From Prevotella sp. (GTDB taxonomy: Bacteria > Bacteroidota > Bacteroidia > Bacteroidales > Bacteroidaceae), in the NCBI GenBank assembly GCA_017645645.1, contig JAGCOB010000023.1:34354-98353 (forward strand): 64,000 nt of DNA, in the 5' to 3' direction. Position 1 is the first letter of the stretch. Each line of letters opens with the position of its first letter. The notes under the pieces are model-generated. The model saw only the letters and a list, made by a program, of their open reading frames with translations, was not told the origin of the DNA and searched no databases. A program made the position numbers and the translations under genes. Below are positions 54,544 to 62,037 of the stretch, piece after piece.

Positions 54544-57108
54544 TTATTCCAGATCTACGACGGTGATGCCGGCACCTCCGAACTGGACGTGTTCGTCTTT
54601 GGCTTTCTTGACATTCGGAACGGTGTTCAGATACTGGCGGATGAGTTGGCGGAGAATGCCAGAGCCAGTGCCGTGTAGGATACGCACACGACTCATGCCT
54701 ATCAGGATGGCATCGTCAATAAAATGCATGACAGCATCTATCGCCTCATCGCCTCGCATACCACGTACGTCAATGTCTTGATGGAAGTTCTGTCTGCGGT
54801 CTTCCATCGTAGAACGCGTCATCTTCGAAGTCTGGATAGCCAAGTCAGCATGCTTATTGACAGCTTCTCCCTTTTGGAGGAGGTTGGAGGGGGCTACTCT
54901 CTCCAACTGCTCTATCTTTACCTTGCTACGTAGGTCGCCAAAGATGACGGTAGCCTGCTTGCCTTGTATACTCTCGATCTCGCCGATGCTGTTGGTGCCT
55001 TTGATACGGACGGTATCACCTTTCTCCAAAGGACGGTTTTCTGGCTGCAGATTCTCTTTGGCTCTGGCAGCCAATTTCTCACTGGCCCTCTTTTGTTCCT
55101 CGTCCTTCTTCTCCTTACGTTGGGCTTTGCGGGCCTTGCGCTCCTCCATCTGACGGAGTTTCTTGGCGAAGTCCTCTTCGCTCATCAATCCTTGCTGATG
55201 GTCGTCATTGACTACCTGTTCACGGAATTCCCTGAGTTCCTCCCGGGCGATACGTGTACGCTCCTTCTCTGCCTGTGCCTCCTTGATCTCACGGATGGTA
55301 TTCTCTATCTGACGATTCGCCTCGCGCAACAACTCATCAGCCTGTTCTTTGGCACGACGGAGGATAGCCTGACGCTCACGTTCAATCTCTTCGATATGTG
55401 TCTCGTATTTCTGGATGCGTCCCTCCAGTGATTTCTCATGCTGATGGATGGTCTGGCGCTTGCCTTCCCAATAGCGTTTGTCACGCACGATGTCCTGCAA
55501 GTATTTGTCACTCTGAATATACTCCGAACCCACAATATCCGAAGCATCCTTGATGACTTCCTCAGGAATGCCTGTCTTGCGTGCTATCTCAATGGCAAAC
55601 GAAGAACCTGGTTGGCCGATGGCGAGTTGGAAGAGTGCCTGCATCTGATGTCGGTCGTAGAGCATCGCACCATTGACCACGCCCTCATGGTCTTCTGCGA
55701 AGTGTTTCAGGTTCTGGTAGTGGGTGGTGATAACACCAAAGGCATGTTTCTCCCAGAACTGTTTCAGTACTGCCTCAGCAATAGCTCCACCAATTGTCGG
55801 CTCCGTGCCACCACCGAACTCGTCTATCAATAACAGGGTACGCTCGTTCGACTGCTTCATCATGTTCTTCATGTTCAGCAGGTGACTGGAATAGGTGGAA
55901 AGGTCGTCGGCAATACTCTGTTCGTCACCGATGTCTATCATGATATTCTGGAAGACACCCACCGTTGAACGGTCGCCAATGGGAACGGAGAGTCCACATT
56001 GCAGCATATACTGAAGCAGTCCTACTGTTTTCAGACATACCGACTTACCACCAGCATTTGGACCTGAGATAATAAGGAGTCGCTTGTCTTTTGTCAGCAT
56101 AATGTCCAGTGGCACCACCTTCTTTTCCTGTCTTGCCAGTGAGCGTTGCAGGATGGGGTGGATAGCACGGATCCAGTCAATATAGGGTTCCGTCTTGACT
56201 TGTGGCTCGAAAGCCTGCATCTGTGCTGCCATTTCTGCCTTGGCGCGGATGAAGTCAATCTGAGCCAAGAACTGATAGGAGTTAAGAATATCATCCACAT
56301 GAGGACGTACCTCATCGGAGAAGACAGTCAGGATACGGATAATCTCGCGACGCTCTGCCGCCTCCAACTCACGCACTTTATTATTGGCCTCTACGACTTC
56401 TGCAGGTTCGATGAATACAGTCTTACCCGTTGCACTCTCGTCATGGACGATACCCTTGATACGACGCTTCAAGCCAGGAGCCACAGGGATGACGAGTCTG
56501 CCGTCACGCATCGTGGGAGCCACGTCCTTATCGACGAGTCCGTCGCGCTGGGCGGCATGCAGGATAGTATATAAAGTACGTGAAATACTGCCCTCTGTCT
56601 GTGCCATGTCATGACGGATGCCTGCTAGTGTCATCGTGGCAGAGTCCTTGATTTTCCCAAACTTATCCAGAATGGAGTCGATGCGACGAATCATCGCAGG
56701 GAATGTCAATACATCTTTGGCAAGACGATGTAGGGCAGGGTAGGGATACTCCGGGTTTTCCTCGTCTCCTCCGTTCTTGTTGAGGAAATTGACAATACCT
56801 GTAATGGTCTCCAAAGAACGGCGCAGGTCAAACAACTCGTCTTCCTCTAGATGAGTATTCTCCAATCGGATGCGGGTAATGGACTCGCGTACGTCAAAGA
56901 AATAATTCAGGGGAAAGTTCTCTGCTTCCTGTTGCAGACGACGGAACTCACGCGCTTGTTGGAGCCATTCGTTGATGACTTCCGCATCGTCAGAGAAAAT
57001 GATCTCATCCACCTTCTCCTTGCCTAATGTGCTGAGGCATTGGGCTTTCAGCAGCGTCCGTATCTCGTCGAATCCAATCTTCGCTTCAAAGTTCTTTGGG
57101 TAAATCAT
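54544..57108 (-). CDS. mutS2: Endonuclease MutS2
   Basis: 854 residues. MutS core and clamp region, Walker A SGPNAGGKSVCLKTVGLL (about 337), Walker B LLIDEFGGGTEP, long coiled coil (about 510-660), KOW-like segment, and C-terminal Smr nuclease domain (DIDVRGMRGDEAI, RILHGTGSGIL). Acts on recombination intermediates and on collided ribosomes in some species. A GC-rich insert (54865-54894) encodes APSNLLQKGEA between KOW and Smr. The ATG lies 4 nt after the -7 element. Confidence 0.95.
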   Translation of the reverse strand: MIYPKNFEAKIGFDEIRTLLKAQCLSTLGKEKVDEIIFSDDAEVINEWLQQAREFRRLQQEAENFPLNYFFDVRESITRIRLENTHLEEDELFDLRRSLETITGIVNFLNKNGGDEENPEYPYPALHRLAKDVLTFPAMIRRIDSILDKFGKIKDSATMTLAGIRHDMAQTEGSISRTLYTILHAAQRDGLVDKDVAPTMRDGRLVIPVAPGLKRRIKGIVHDESATGKTVFIEPAEVVEANNKVRELEAAERREIIRILTVFSDEVRPHVDDILNSYQFLAQIDFIRAKAEMAAQMQAFEPQVKTEPYIDWIRAIHPILQRSLARQEKKVVPLDIMLTKDKRLLIISGPNAGGKSVCLKTVGLLQYMLQCGLSVPIGDRSTVGVFQNIMIDIGDEQSIADDLSTYSSHLLNMKNMMKQSNERTLLLIDEFGGGTEPTIGGAIAEAVLKQFWEKHAFGVITTHYQNLKHFAEDHEGVVNGAMLYDRHQMQALFQLAIGQPGSSFAIEIARKTGIPEEVIKDASDIVGSEYIQSDKYLQDIVRDKRYWEGKRQTIHQHEKSLEGRIQKYETHIEEIERERQAILRRAKEQADELLREANRQIENTIREIKEAQAEKERTRIAREELREFREQVVNDDHQQGLMSEEDFAKKLRQMEERKARKAQRKEKKDEEQKRASEKLAARAKENLQPENRPLEKGDTVRIKGTNSIGEIESIQGKQATVIFGDLRSKVKIEQLERVAPSNLLQKGEAVNKHADLAIQTSKMTRSTMEDRRQNFHQDIDVRGMRGDEAIDAVMHFIDDAILIGMSRVRILHGTGSGILRQLIRQYLNTVPNVKKAKDEHVQFGGAGITVVDLE
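54865..54894. repeat. GC-rich insertion-like sequence in the mutS2 linker
   Basis: TTCTCCCTTTTGGAGGAGG followed by TTGGAGGGGGCT: a short palindrome plus a G-rich tail, similar in build to the dsbD arm (palindrome, then TTGGGGGTCT). Confidence 0.45.
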
Positions 57109-57112
57109 GTTG

Positions 57113-57144
57113 CAAAATTACTCATTTTGTCTCTATCTGACAAA
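57113..57144 (-). promoter_or_regulatory. Promoter of mutS2, leaderless arrangement
   Basis: Minus strand TTTG (57144-57141), 20-bp spacer, TAATTTTG (57120-57113). The ATG starts 4 nt downstream. Confidence 0.8.
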
Positions 57145-57159
57145 AAAGTACATTAAAAA

Positions 57160-57191
57160 TTTGTTCGTTTATAAAAAAAATCGTACCTTTG
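57160..57191 (+). promoter_or_regulatory. Promoter of tRNA-Ser
   Basis: TTTG (57160-57163), 20-bp spacer, TACCTTTG (57184-57191); same TCGTACCTTTGCAGCCG block as the SRP RNA promoter. Confidence 0.8.
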
Positions 57192-57218
57192 CAGCCGATT
57201 TTGAGCAATTCGAGCACT

Positions 57219-57303
57219 GGAGAGATGGTAGAGTGGTCGATTACAACGGTCTTGAAAACCGTCGTGCTGAGAGGCACCGGGGGTTCGAATCCCTCTCTCT
57301 CCG
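57219..57303 (+). tRNA. tRNA-Ser (anticodon TGA)
   Basis: 85 nt with a long variable arm (CGTGCTGAGAGGCACCG region), acceptor GGAGAGA/TCTCTCC, anticodon loop CTTGAAA. CCA not encoded. Confidence 0.95.
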
Positions 57304-57311
57304 CAAAGCAA

Positions 57312-57352
57312 AAGCGCAATCATTTGGTAAACAAATGATTGCGCTTATTTTT
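57312..57352. terminator. Bidirectional terminator between tRNA-Ser and the SDR gene
   Basis: AAGCGCAATCATTTG pairs perfectly with CAAATGATTGCGCTT around GTAAA; ATTTTTG follows on plus, TTTTGC on minus. Confidence 0.85.
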
Positions 57353-57374
57353 GTATATATGAATTTCGGAAGAG

Positions 57375-58187
57375 TCATAAGGCATGTCCACCAGATACTT
57401 TAATGACTTGACCCGTAAGCATTCTCGCCTGCTCACTTGCCAGAAACAGAATTGTTTCTGCAATATCTTCCGGCTGAATCAGTTTACCCATAGGAATGAC
57501 TGGAAGAACAGACTGTTCCAAATCGGTGTCAATCCATCCCGTCTGAGTCGGACCTGGTGCAACACAATTGACGGTAATACCGTACTTTGCCACCTCCAGG
57601 GCTATGCTGCGGGTAAGTGCTTCAAGTGTAGCCTTACTTGCTCCGTAGGCTATCTGCCCGGCAAAAACCTGTGATGCATCGGTTGAAATATTGATGATGC
57701 GTCCATAATCACCGTGATGGGTAATCATCTCCCTTGTCATCAGGATACTTCCGCGGACATTGACCGCAAAAGTGTCATCAATCACATTCTGAGTAATTTT
57801 CTCTATGGTGTCGATGCCGTCCATGTCACCATCGGCAGCATTGTTGACCAGAATATCGACCCTTCCGTATCGTTCAAGGACTTTCGAATAGATTTCCTTT
57901 ACAGTATCTTCATTGGAAATGTCACTTTCCAGAATCATATAGTCGGCATTCATTTCCTTCAGCCTGCTCTCAACACGATCAGCATTCCCTGAGTTTGCCT
58001 CGAAATACCTGTCCACACCGTTCTTGTCAGTCTTCGATTGGTCGAACTGCCTGTAGATTCTCTTGTATATCAAGACCACCTTTGCCCCTTCACGAGCAAA
58101 AGCAAATGCTGTTGTTGCCCCTATCCCCTGTGGGTTATTCGCTCCTGTAATCAGAGCTACTTTATTCTTGAGTCCGTAGTTAACCAT
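57375..58187 (-). CDS. Short-chain dehydrogenase/reductase
   Basis: 270 residues. NAD(P) motif TGANNPQGIGATTAF, NNAADG, serine before FAGQIAYGASKAT (YxxxK catalytic pair about 180-184), VNCVAPGPTQTGW. Similar to 3-oxoacyl-ACP reductase/glucose dehydrogenase types; substrate unknown. Stands alone between tRNA-Ser and the polymerase cassette. Confidence 0.88.
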   Translation of the reverse strand: MVNYGLKNKVALITGANNPQGIGATTAFAFAREGAKVVLIYKRIYRQFDQSKTDKNGVDRYFEANSGNADRVESRLKEMNADYMILESDISNEDTVKEIYSKVLERYGRVDILVNNAADGDMDGIDTIEKITQNVIDDTFAVNVRGSILMTREMITHHGDYGRIINISTDASQVFAGQIAYGASKATLEALTRSIALEVAKYGITVNCVAPGPTQTGWIDTDLEQSVLPVIPMGKLIQPEDIAETILFLASEQARMLTGQVIKVSGGHAL

Positions 58188-58322
58188 AGATTTATCTTCT
58201 TTTCTCGCTCGTCACCAAATGGAAGCCGCGATGTTTAGGATTAAGCGTTATTTCTATCTGTTGTACCATATCATTTCTTCCAGGCATTTATAACTTCACC
58301 GATATACATAGAGTGGATTAAA

Positions 58323-58463
58323 TTAATCGTTAATATAGGATTTTGTGGTCATGTCATAATACAGTGCCTCCAGTTCCTGAAGGGTCAGTTTCTCCACGGA
58401 ATGCTCGATGATGCGGATGAGCTCGTCCCGCCGATAATCGTCTGATTGGGTGAATTTATTCAT
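58323..58463 (-). CDS. Small protein of the Y-family polymerase cassette
   Basis: About 46 residues from MNKFTQSDDYRRDELI (ATG 58463, overlapping the previous stop by 8 bp). Ends SVEKLTLQELEALYYDMTTKSY. I do not recognise a domain. Its coupling to the YolD-like gene points to a shared role. Confidence 0.55.
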   Translation of the reverse strand: MNKFTQSDDYRRDELIRIIEHSVEKLTLQELEALYYDMTTKSYIND

Positions 58464-58659
58464 ATATACCATATTCTTCTTCATTGTTCTTTGTTTCGTA
58501 ACTGCTTTCATTCTCCTGTGCCGTATCTTTGATGGCGTCTTCGTAGCCTGTCAATGCGGCGAAAGGCGCAAACTGGGCTGCACGGTTCCACATCGACATC
58601 TGAGGATGACGCTTCGATACGTGGTGCGGCATATTAATAATATCGTCGTAATTATCCAT
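58456..58659 (-). CDS. YolD-like protein
   Basis: 67 residues. DIINMPHHVSKRHPQMSMWNRAAQFAPFAALTGYEDAI fits the YolD-type small protein found next to UmuC-like polymerases in Firmicutes and Bacteroidota. Function is not settled, perhaps polymerase control. The ATG at 58659 is itself formed by a 7-bp repeat tract. Confidence 0.8.
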   Translation of the reverse strand: MDNYDDIINMPHHVSKRHPQMSMWNRAAQFAPFAALTGYEDAIKDTAQENESSYETKNNEEEYGIYE

Positions 58660-58685
58660 TATCAATTTTCAATTATCAATTTGTT
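58651..58685. repeat. 7-bp tandem repeat tract across the YolD-like start
   Basis: ATTATCC, ATTATCA, ATTTTCA, ATTATCA, ATTTGTT. It runs from the polymerase stop to the first codons of the YolD-like gene. Confidence 0.82.
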
Positions 58686-60198
58686 ACGCCTTGTGTCCTC
58701 CTATCTGTTTATTACGTTCCTTGGCGGTGGCACCCTCCTCGAAGTTCAGTCCTCTGAGAATGGCATTCTTGCCGAAACGCTGTTTGATTTTCAATTGTGC
58801 TTCCTGCATCCGACGCTCCTTGTCGATTTTTGCCTTTTCCTCCTGCTTCTGCTTTTCCAACGCCTCGTAGTCAGTAAAGAGGTCAAGCTGTTGGGGCGCA
58901 TTGTCCTTGGCAGCGACAGATGCCTCCGTTACCACATGATTCGTGGTCAGGTTCAACCTGCGAATCAGCAAGTCTGGTTTAACACAACGGTCGAAGAGTG
59001 CCGCCGCACCATCTATGATTTGCCTCGATAACGATGTGGGCTTCTCGAAGTTGAAAGTGCCATGGGCGTGTTTCGGCACAGCCTTGCCGTAGTAGTTGTT
59101 GGTAATCTCACCATGATACTTCTCGTGGATCTCAGGGCGGATAAGATTCTCTGCATCATAGCCGACCGTCAATACCAATTGGTCTGTCACCAGTCGCTTC
59201 GATACCAAATTGAGTGCCATTCCTTCTGCCATTTCCTGTATCACCACACGGGCCTTTTTGAAATCGTAAGGCTCCTGCAACACCTGTCCGCTGCTGAAGG
59301 AGTTCGTTTCCGGTCTGTAAGCTTTTACAGCTTCCATTGTACATGGCTCCCAGCCCCATGCATGGTCTATCAGCAGTTCAGCATTCACACCGAAAAGTCG
59401 ATAGAGTGTTTCCTCGTTCTGTACGGACATTCGAGCCAACTTACCCATTGTATCTACACCATATAGTGCCAGTTTCTCCGCAATACCGCGTCCTACTCTC
59501 CAGAACTTCGTTATCGGGCGATAGTCCCAGAGTTCACGTCGATATGACATTTCATCGAGTTCGGCGATTCGTACACCGTCTTTGTCGGCAGGCATCTTTT
59601 TGGCCACAATATCCATCGCTACCTTACAGAGATACATGTTTGTGCCGATGCCAGCCGTTGCAGTAATACCCGTCTGACCTAGCACGTCGCGAATTATCTT
59701 CATCGCAAGTTGATGGGCAGTCAGTTTATAACTGCCGAGATAAGCCGTCACGTCCATGATCACCTCGTCGATGGAATACACATGGATGTCCTCTGGCGCG
59801 ATATACTTCAGATAAGTCTTATAGATCTTCGAACTGACCTCAATATAGTGTGCCATCTGAGGCGGTGCGGCGATATAGTCAACAGCCCAATCCGGATGCT
59901 GTTTCAACTCTATGTCCGATGCGGATTTGCCTGTCAGACGATGGCCTGGCACCTTGCTCTGACGTTCGAAGTTCACCTCTCTCATCCGTTGCACCACTTC
60001 AAAGAGTCGCGCCCTTCCACCGATGCCGTATGCTTTCAGCGAGGGAGATACAGCCAGACAAATCGTTTTCTCCGTGCGGCTCACATCTGCCACCACAAGG
60101 TTGGTGGTCAGCGGGTCAAGTCCTCTGTCCACACACTCCACCGAAGCATAAAACGACTTCAGGTCAATGGCAATATATGTCCGCTGCTGCTCTGGCAT
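58684..60198 (-). CDS. Y-family DNA polymerase (UmuC/DinB-like)
   Basis: 504 residues. AIDLKSFYASVECVDRGLDP (metal aspartate, steric gate region), YSIDEVIMDVT (catalytic DE), TAGIGTNMYLCKVAMDIVAKK, then little-finger domain and a C-terminal Glu/Lys-rich tail. A clamp-binding motif QQLDLF is present near residue 425. Lesion-bypass polymerase, first gene of the cassette with YolD-like and the small gene. Confidence 0.92.
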   Translation of the reverse strand: MPEQQRTYIAIDLKSFYASVECVDRGLDPLTTNLVVADVSRTEKTICLAVSPSLKAYGIGGRARLFEVVQRMREVNFERQSKVPGHRLTGKSASDIELKQHPDWAVDYIAAPPQMAHYIEVSSKIYKTYLKYIAPEDIHVYSIDEVIMDVTAYLGSYKLTAHQLAMKIIRDVLGQTGITATAGIGTNMYLCKVAMDIVAKKMPADKDGVRIAELDEMSYRRELWDYRPITKFWRVGRGIAEKLALYGVDTMGKLARMSVQNEETLYRLFGVNAELLIDHAWGWEPCTMEAVKAYRPETNSFSSGQVLQEPYDFKKARVVIQEMAEGMALNLVSKRLVTDQLVLTVGYDAENLIRPEIHEKYHGEITNNYYGKAVPKHAHGTFNFEKPTSLSRQIIDGAAALFDRCVKPDLLIRRLNLTTNHVVTEASVAAKDNAPQQLDLFTDYEALEKQKQEEKAKIDKERRMQEAQLKIKQRFGKNAILRGLNFEEGATAKERNKQIGGHKA

Positions 60199-60238
60199 CT
60201 ACGACATAATCTTCTTAAAGTATTGTTAAACTTGGGCA

Positions 60239-60246
60239 CAAAGATA
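60239..60246 (-). promoter_or_regulatory. -7 element of the polymerase cassette
   Basis: Minus strand TATCTTTG, 40 bp before the ATG; no clear TTTG upstream. No LexA-type box was recognised. Confidence 0.45.
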
Positions 60247-60268
60247 CGAAATATTCTCCTTTTTTTCG

Positions 60269-60276
60269 TACCTTTG
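60269..60276 (+). promoter_or_regulatory. -7 element of the lipoprotein gene at 60375
   Basis: TACCTTTG in a TTCGTACCTTTG context. Gives a 5' leader of about 92 nt with a nested stem (60325-60357). Confidence 0.55.
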
Positions 60277-60324
60277 TGAATAAATTCGCGAGAACGGGCT
60301 GCACCTCAGCATAATGCAAGCTTT

Positions 60325-60357
60325 CTGCGTTCGGTTTGCACCGTCCTTGCCACGCAG
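60325..60357 (+). other. Nested hairpin in the leader of the 60375 gene
   Basis: Outer stem CTGCGT/ACGCAG and inner CGGT-TTGC-ACCG within the same leader, 18 nt before the start codon. Possible regulatory RNA structure. Confidence 0.4.
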
Positions 60358-60374
60358 TTTTAATATGATTTAAA

Positions 60375-61301
60375 ATGAAAAAGATTCTATTCGCTTTCGC
60401 TGCCATGATTGTTTTAGCAGCATGTGGTAACAAACAAACAGCCGCTCCCGCTGAGGGCGACGAAGCAAGTAATGAGGTGGTCTTTGAGGTGGCCAAGAAT
60501 TACTTCTTCAAAAATGATCAGGAGATTCCTACAAGTCCGAAGATTATGACGGCAGAGGAGTTCGGTAAGCTCTTCGGTATGGCTACGACGATGGGCAACG
60601 ATGGAAAGCCTACTGAGATTGACTTCACCAAGCAGTTTGTGCTGGCCATCGTCCTGCCTGTAACGAATCTCGCCACGGAGATCACTCCAGACAGACTTGA
60701 AGAGAAGGGTGACACGCTTTTCTACTTCTATGATGCCAAAGTGGGCGAAGCACAGTCATACAGCACACAACCCATCTCGCTCATCATCCTCGACAAGAAT
60801 TATGCCGACAAGACGGTGGTGATGGTTAACGAGCAGGTGAAAGATTACTACGCAGCCGTCGGACGCTATCTGGCAGAGCGGATTGCCGGCTACTATGCTA
60901 AGGGCGAATACAGCGTACCCGTCTATCAAGAGGTGGCCGTCAACGACAGTGATTCCACAGATATCCGCATCTGGGGCGATTTTTGGGTGTACAACTACAA
61001 ACAGGAAGGCGACACGCTGAAATGTGTCTCTGGCGGTAGTCATCCAGGTCTGATGCACGTTTGTCAGATTGGTGAATACTTCTATGTGTCAGACTTCGAA
61101 CAGGTTGAGGACGGCTCTCGATTCCTTCCCAGTGCCAAGCGCATTTTTGGAGAGTATTTCGAAACCTTCCAAATCCACCACAGCGATGGCGATGAGCACG
61201 AATCGCTCAGGCATGATGTGCTGCGTGCATTCGTTCGCGACCACGGTCTCACAGCCACCATGTATCAAGACTATGGCTGGCCTGCAAAGGAACTGAAATG
61301 A
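60375..61301 (+). CDS. Hypothetical lipoprotein
   Basis: 308 residues. Lipobox at VLAACGNKQ. Two parts: an alpha/beta region (about 30-150, KQFVLAIVLPVTNLATEI) and a C-terminal region resembling nuclear-transport-factor-like folds (RIWGDFWVYNYKQEGDTLKCVSGGSHPGLM style). Not recognised. Coupled by ATGA to the next small membrane gene. Confidence 0.65.
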   Translation: MKKILFAFAAMIVLAACGNKQTAAPAEGDEASNEVVFEVAKNYFFKNDQEIPTSPKIMTAEEFGKLFGMATTMGNDGKPTEIDFTKQFVLAIVLPVTNLATEITPDRLEEKGDTLFYFYDAKVGEAQSYSTQPISLIILDKNYADKTVVMVNEQVKDYYAAVGRYLAERIAGYYAKGEYSVPVYQEVAVNDSDSTDIRIWGDFWVYNYKQEGDTLKCVSGGSHPGLMHVCQIGEYFYVSDFEQVEDGSRFLPSAKRIFGEYFETFQIHHSDGDEHESLRHDVLRAFVRDHGLTATMYQDYGWPAKELK

Positions 61302-61501
61302 CAATGAAGAAACGGAAAATCAAGTATTCGGCAATATTCTTCCTCTGTTGGTTTGCCCTTTTGGTCTTGCTGGTGGATGGACTCCTGAAATTCCAGACAT
61401 TGGTTGACTATTTCGGGTCGTACGCAGTCGTAGAGATTACTTTGCTGCTATTGGTTCTTTTACCAACACTGGTAGTTTATAGATTTACAAAAGAAAAATA
61501 G
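61298..61501 (+). CDS. Small two-helix membrane protein
   Basis: 67 residues, two hydrophobic helices (YSAIFFLCWFALLVLLVDGLL; VVEITLLLLVLLPTLVVY), Lys-rich ends. Unknown. Overlaps the lipoprotein stop by 4 bp. Confidence 0.6.
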   Translation: MTMKKRKIKYSAIFFLCWFALLVLLVDGLLKFQTLVDYFGSYAVVEITLLLLVLLPTLVVYRFTKEK

Positions 61502-61566
61502 TGATGGAAAAAGTTCTGGTATATTATCTGATGGTTATATAAAGTGATTCCACTTCAAAAAATCAA

Positions 61567-61598
61567 GACCCCGACTTGCATTTCTGCAGGTCGGGGTC
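61567..61598. terminator. GC-rich hairpin after the small membrane gene
   Basis: GACCCCGACtTGCA pairs with TGCAgGTCGGGGTC around TTTC. No U-tract on plus, A-rich (T on minus) side at 61557-61566. Confidence 0.6.
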
Positions 61599-61627
61599 TC
61601 ATGGATTATATATGGAATGGCAAACAG

Positions 61628-61891
61628 TTATGCCATGAAGTGCCTGATATGACGGACTGATGTTACTTTGGCATCGTAGATCACTGTCAACTCACGAGTG
61701 CGGGGATTCCACTTGGTGTCCATCACGCCCTTCATGTGCTCTACTTTAGCCACAATCCTCTTGTGAGAGTCGTGATGGCTCACCCTGAAGGTGCAGGTCT
61801 TCACATCAGGACGATAGGCGTGGGACTTGTGGGCATCGAAGTGAGAAGTCCGCTTGTCAGCCTTGCCAAACGGCAAACAGCTAACGGCCAA
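61628..61891 (-). CDS. HMA-like domain protein lacking the metal cysteines, N-terminally altered
   Basis: 87 codons from a TTG at 61891. The C-terminal 55 residues (VKTCTFRVSHHDSHKRIVAKV, then MKGVMDTKWNPRTRELTVIYDAKVTSV) have the beta-alpha-beta pattern of heavy-metal-associated domains, but the CxxC loop is SHHDSHKR with histidines. The first codons (LAVSCLPFGKA) are read from a 7-bp repeat tract and a stop codon stands right upstream, so the original start/signal peptide is probably lost. May be a pseudogene. Confidence 0.5.
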   Translation of the reverse strand: MAVSCLPFGKADKRTSHFDAHKSHAYRPDVKTCTFRVSHHDSHKRIVAKVEHMKGVMDTKWNPRTRELTVIYDAKVTSVRHIRHFMA

Positions 61892-61906
61892 TAGCTAAAA
61901 GCCACA
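61865..61906. repeat. 7-bp tandem repeat tract at the 5' end of the HMA-like gene
   Basis: GCCAAAC, GGCAAAC, AGCTAAC, GGCCAAT, AGCTAAA, AGCCACA: the complement of the TTGGCT type, six units. Confidence 0.8.
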
Positions 61907-61935
61907 GTTACTAACGATTAAAAACACACAAAACT

Positions 61936-62037
61936 ATGAGTCAGAATTTTATTAAGAAAGTAAACAAGAACTCGCGTTCCAGTTTCAAGGTAGGCTTTTC
62001 GTCTATCGGCTCTACCAGATGTAATAACTACTTCTGA
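61936..62037 (+). CDS. Possible 33-residue peptide gene
   Basis: ATG to TGA, MSQNFIKKVNKNSRSSFKVG and then FSSIGSTRCNNYF. Basic N-terminus, one cysteine. No clear ribosome site or promoter. Ends 10 bp inside the 3' end of the PL9 gene on the other strand. Could be chance. Confidence 0.25.
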   Translation: MSQNFIKKVNKNSRSSFKVGFSSIGSTRCNNYF

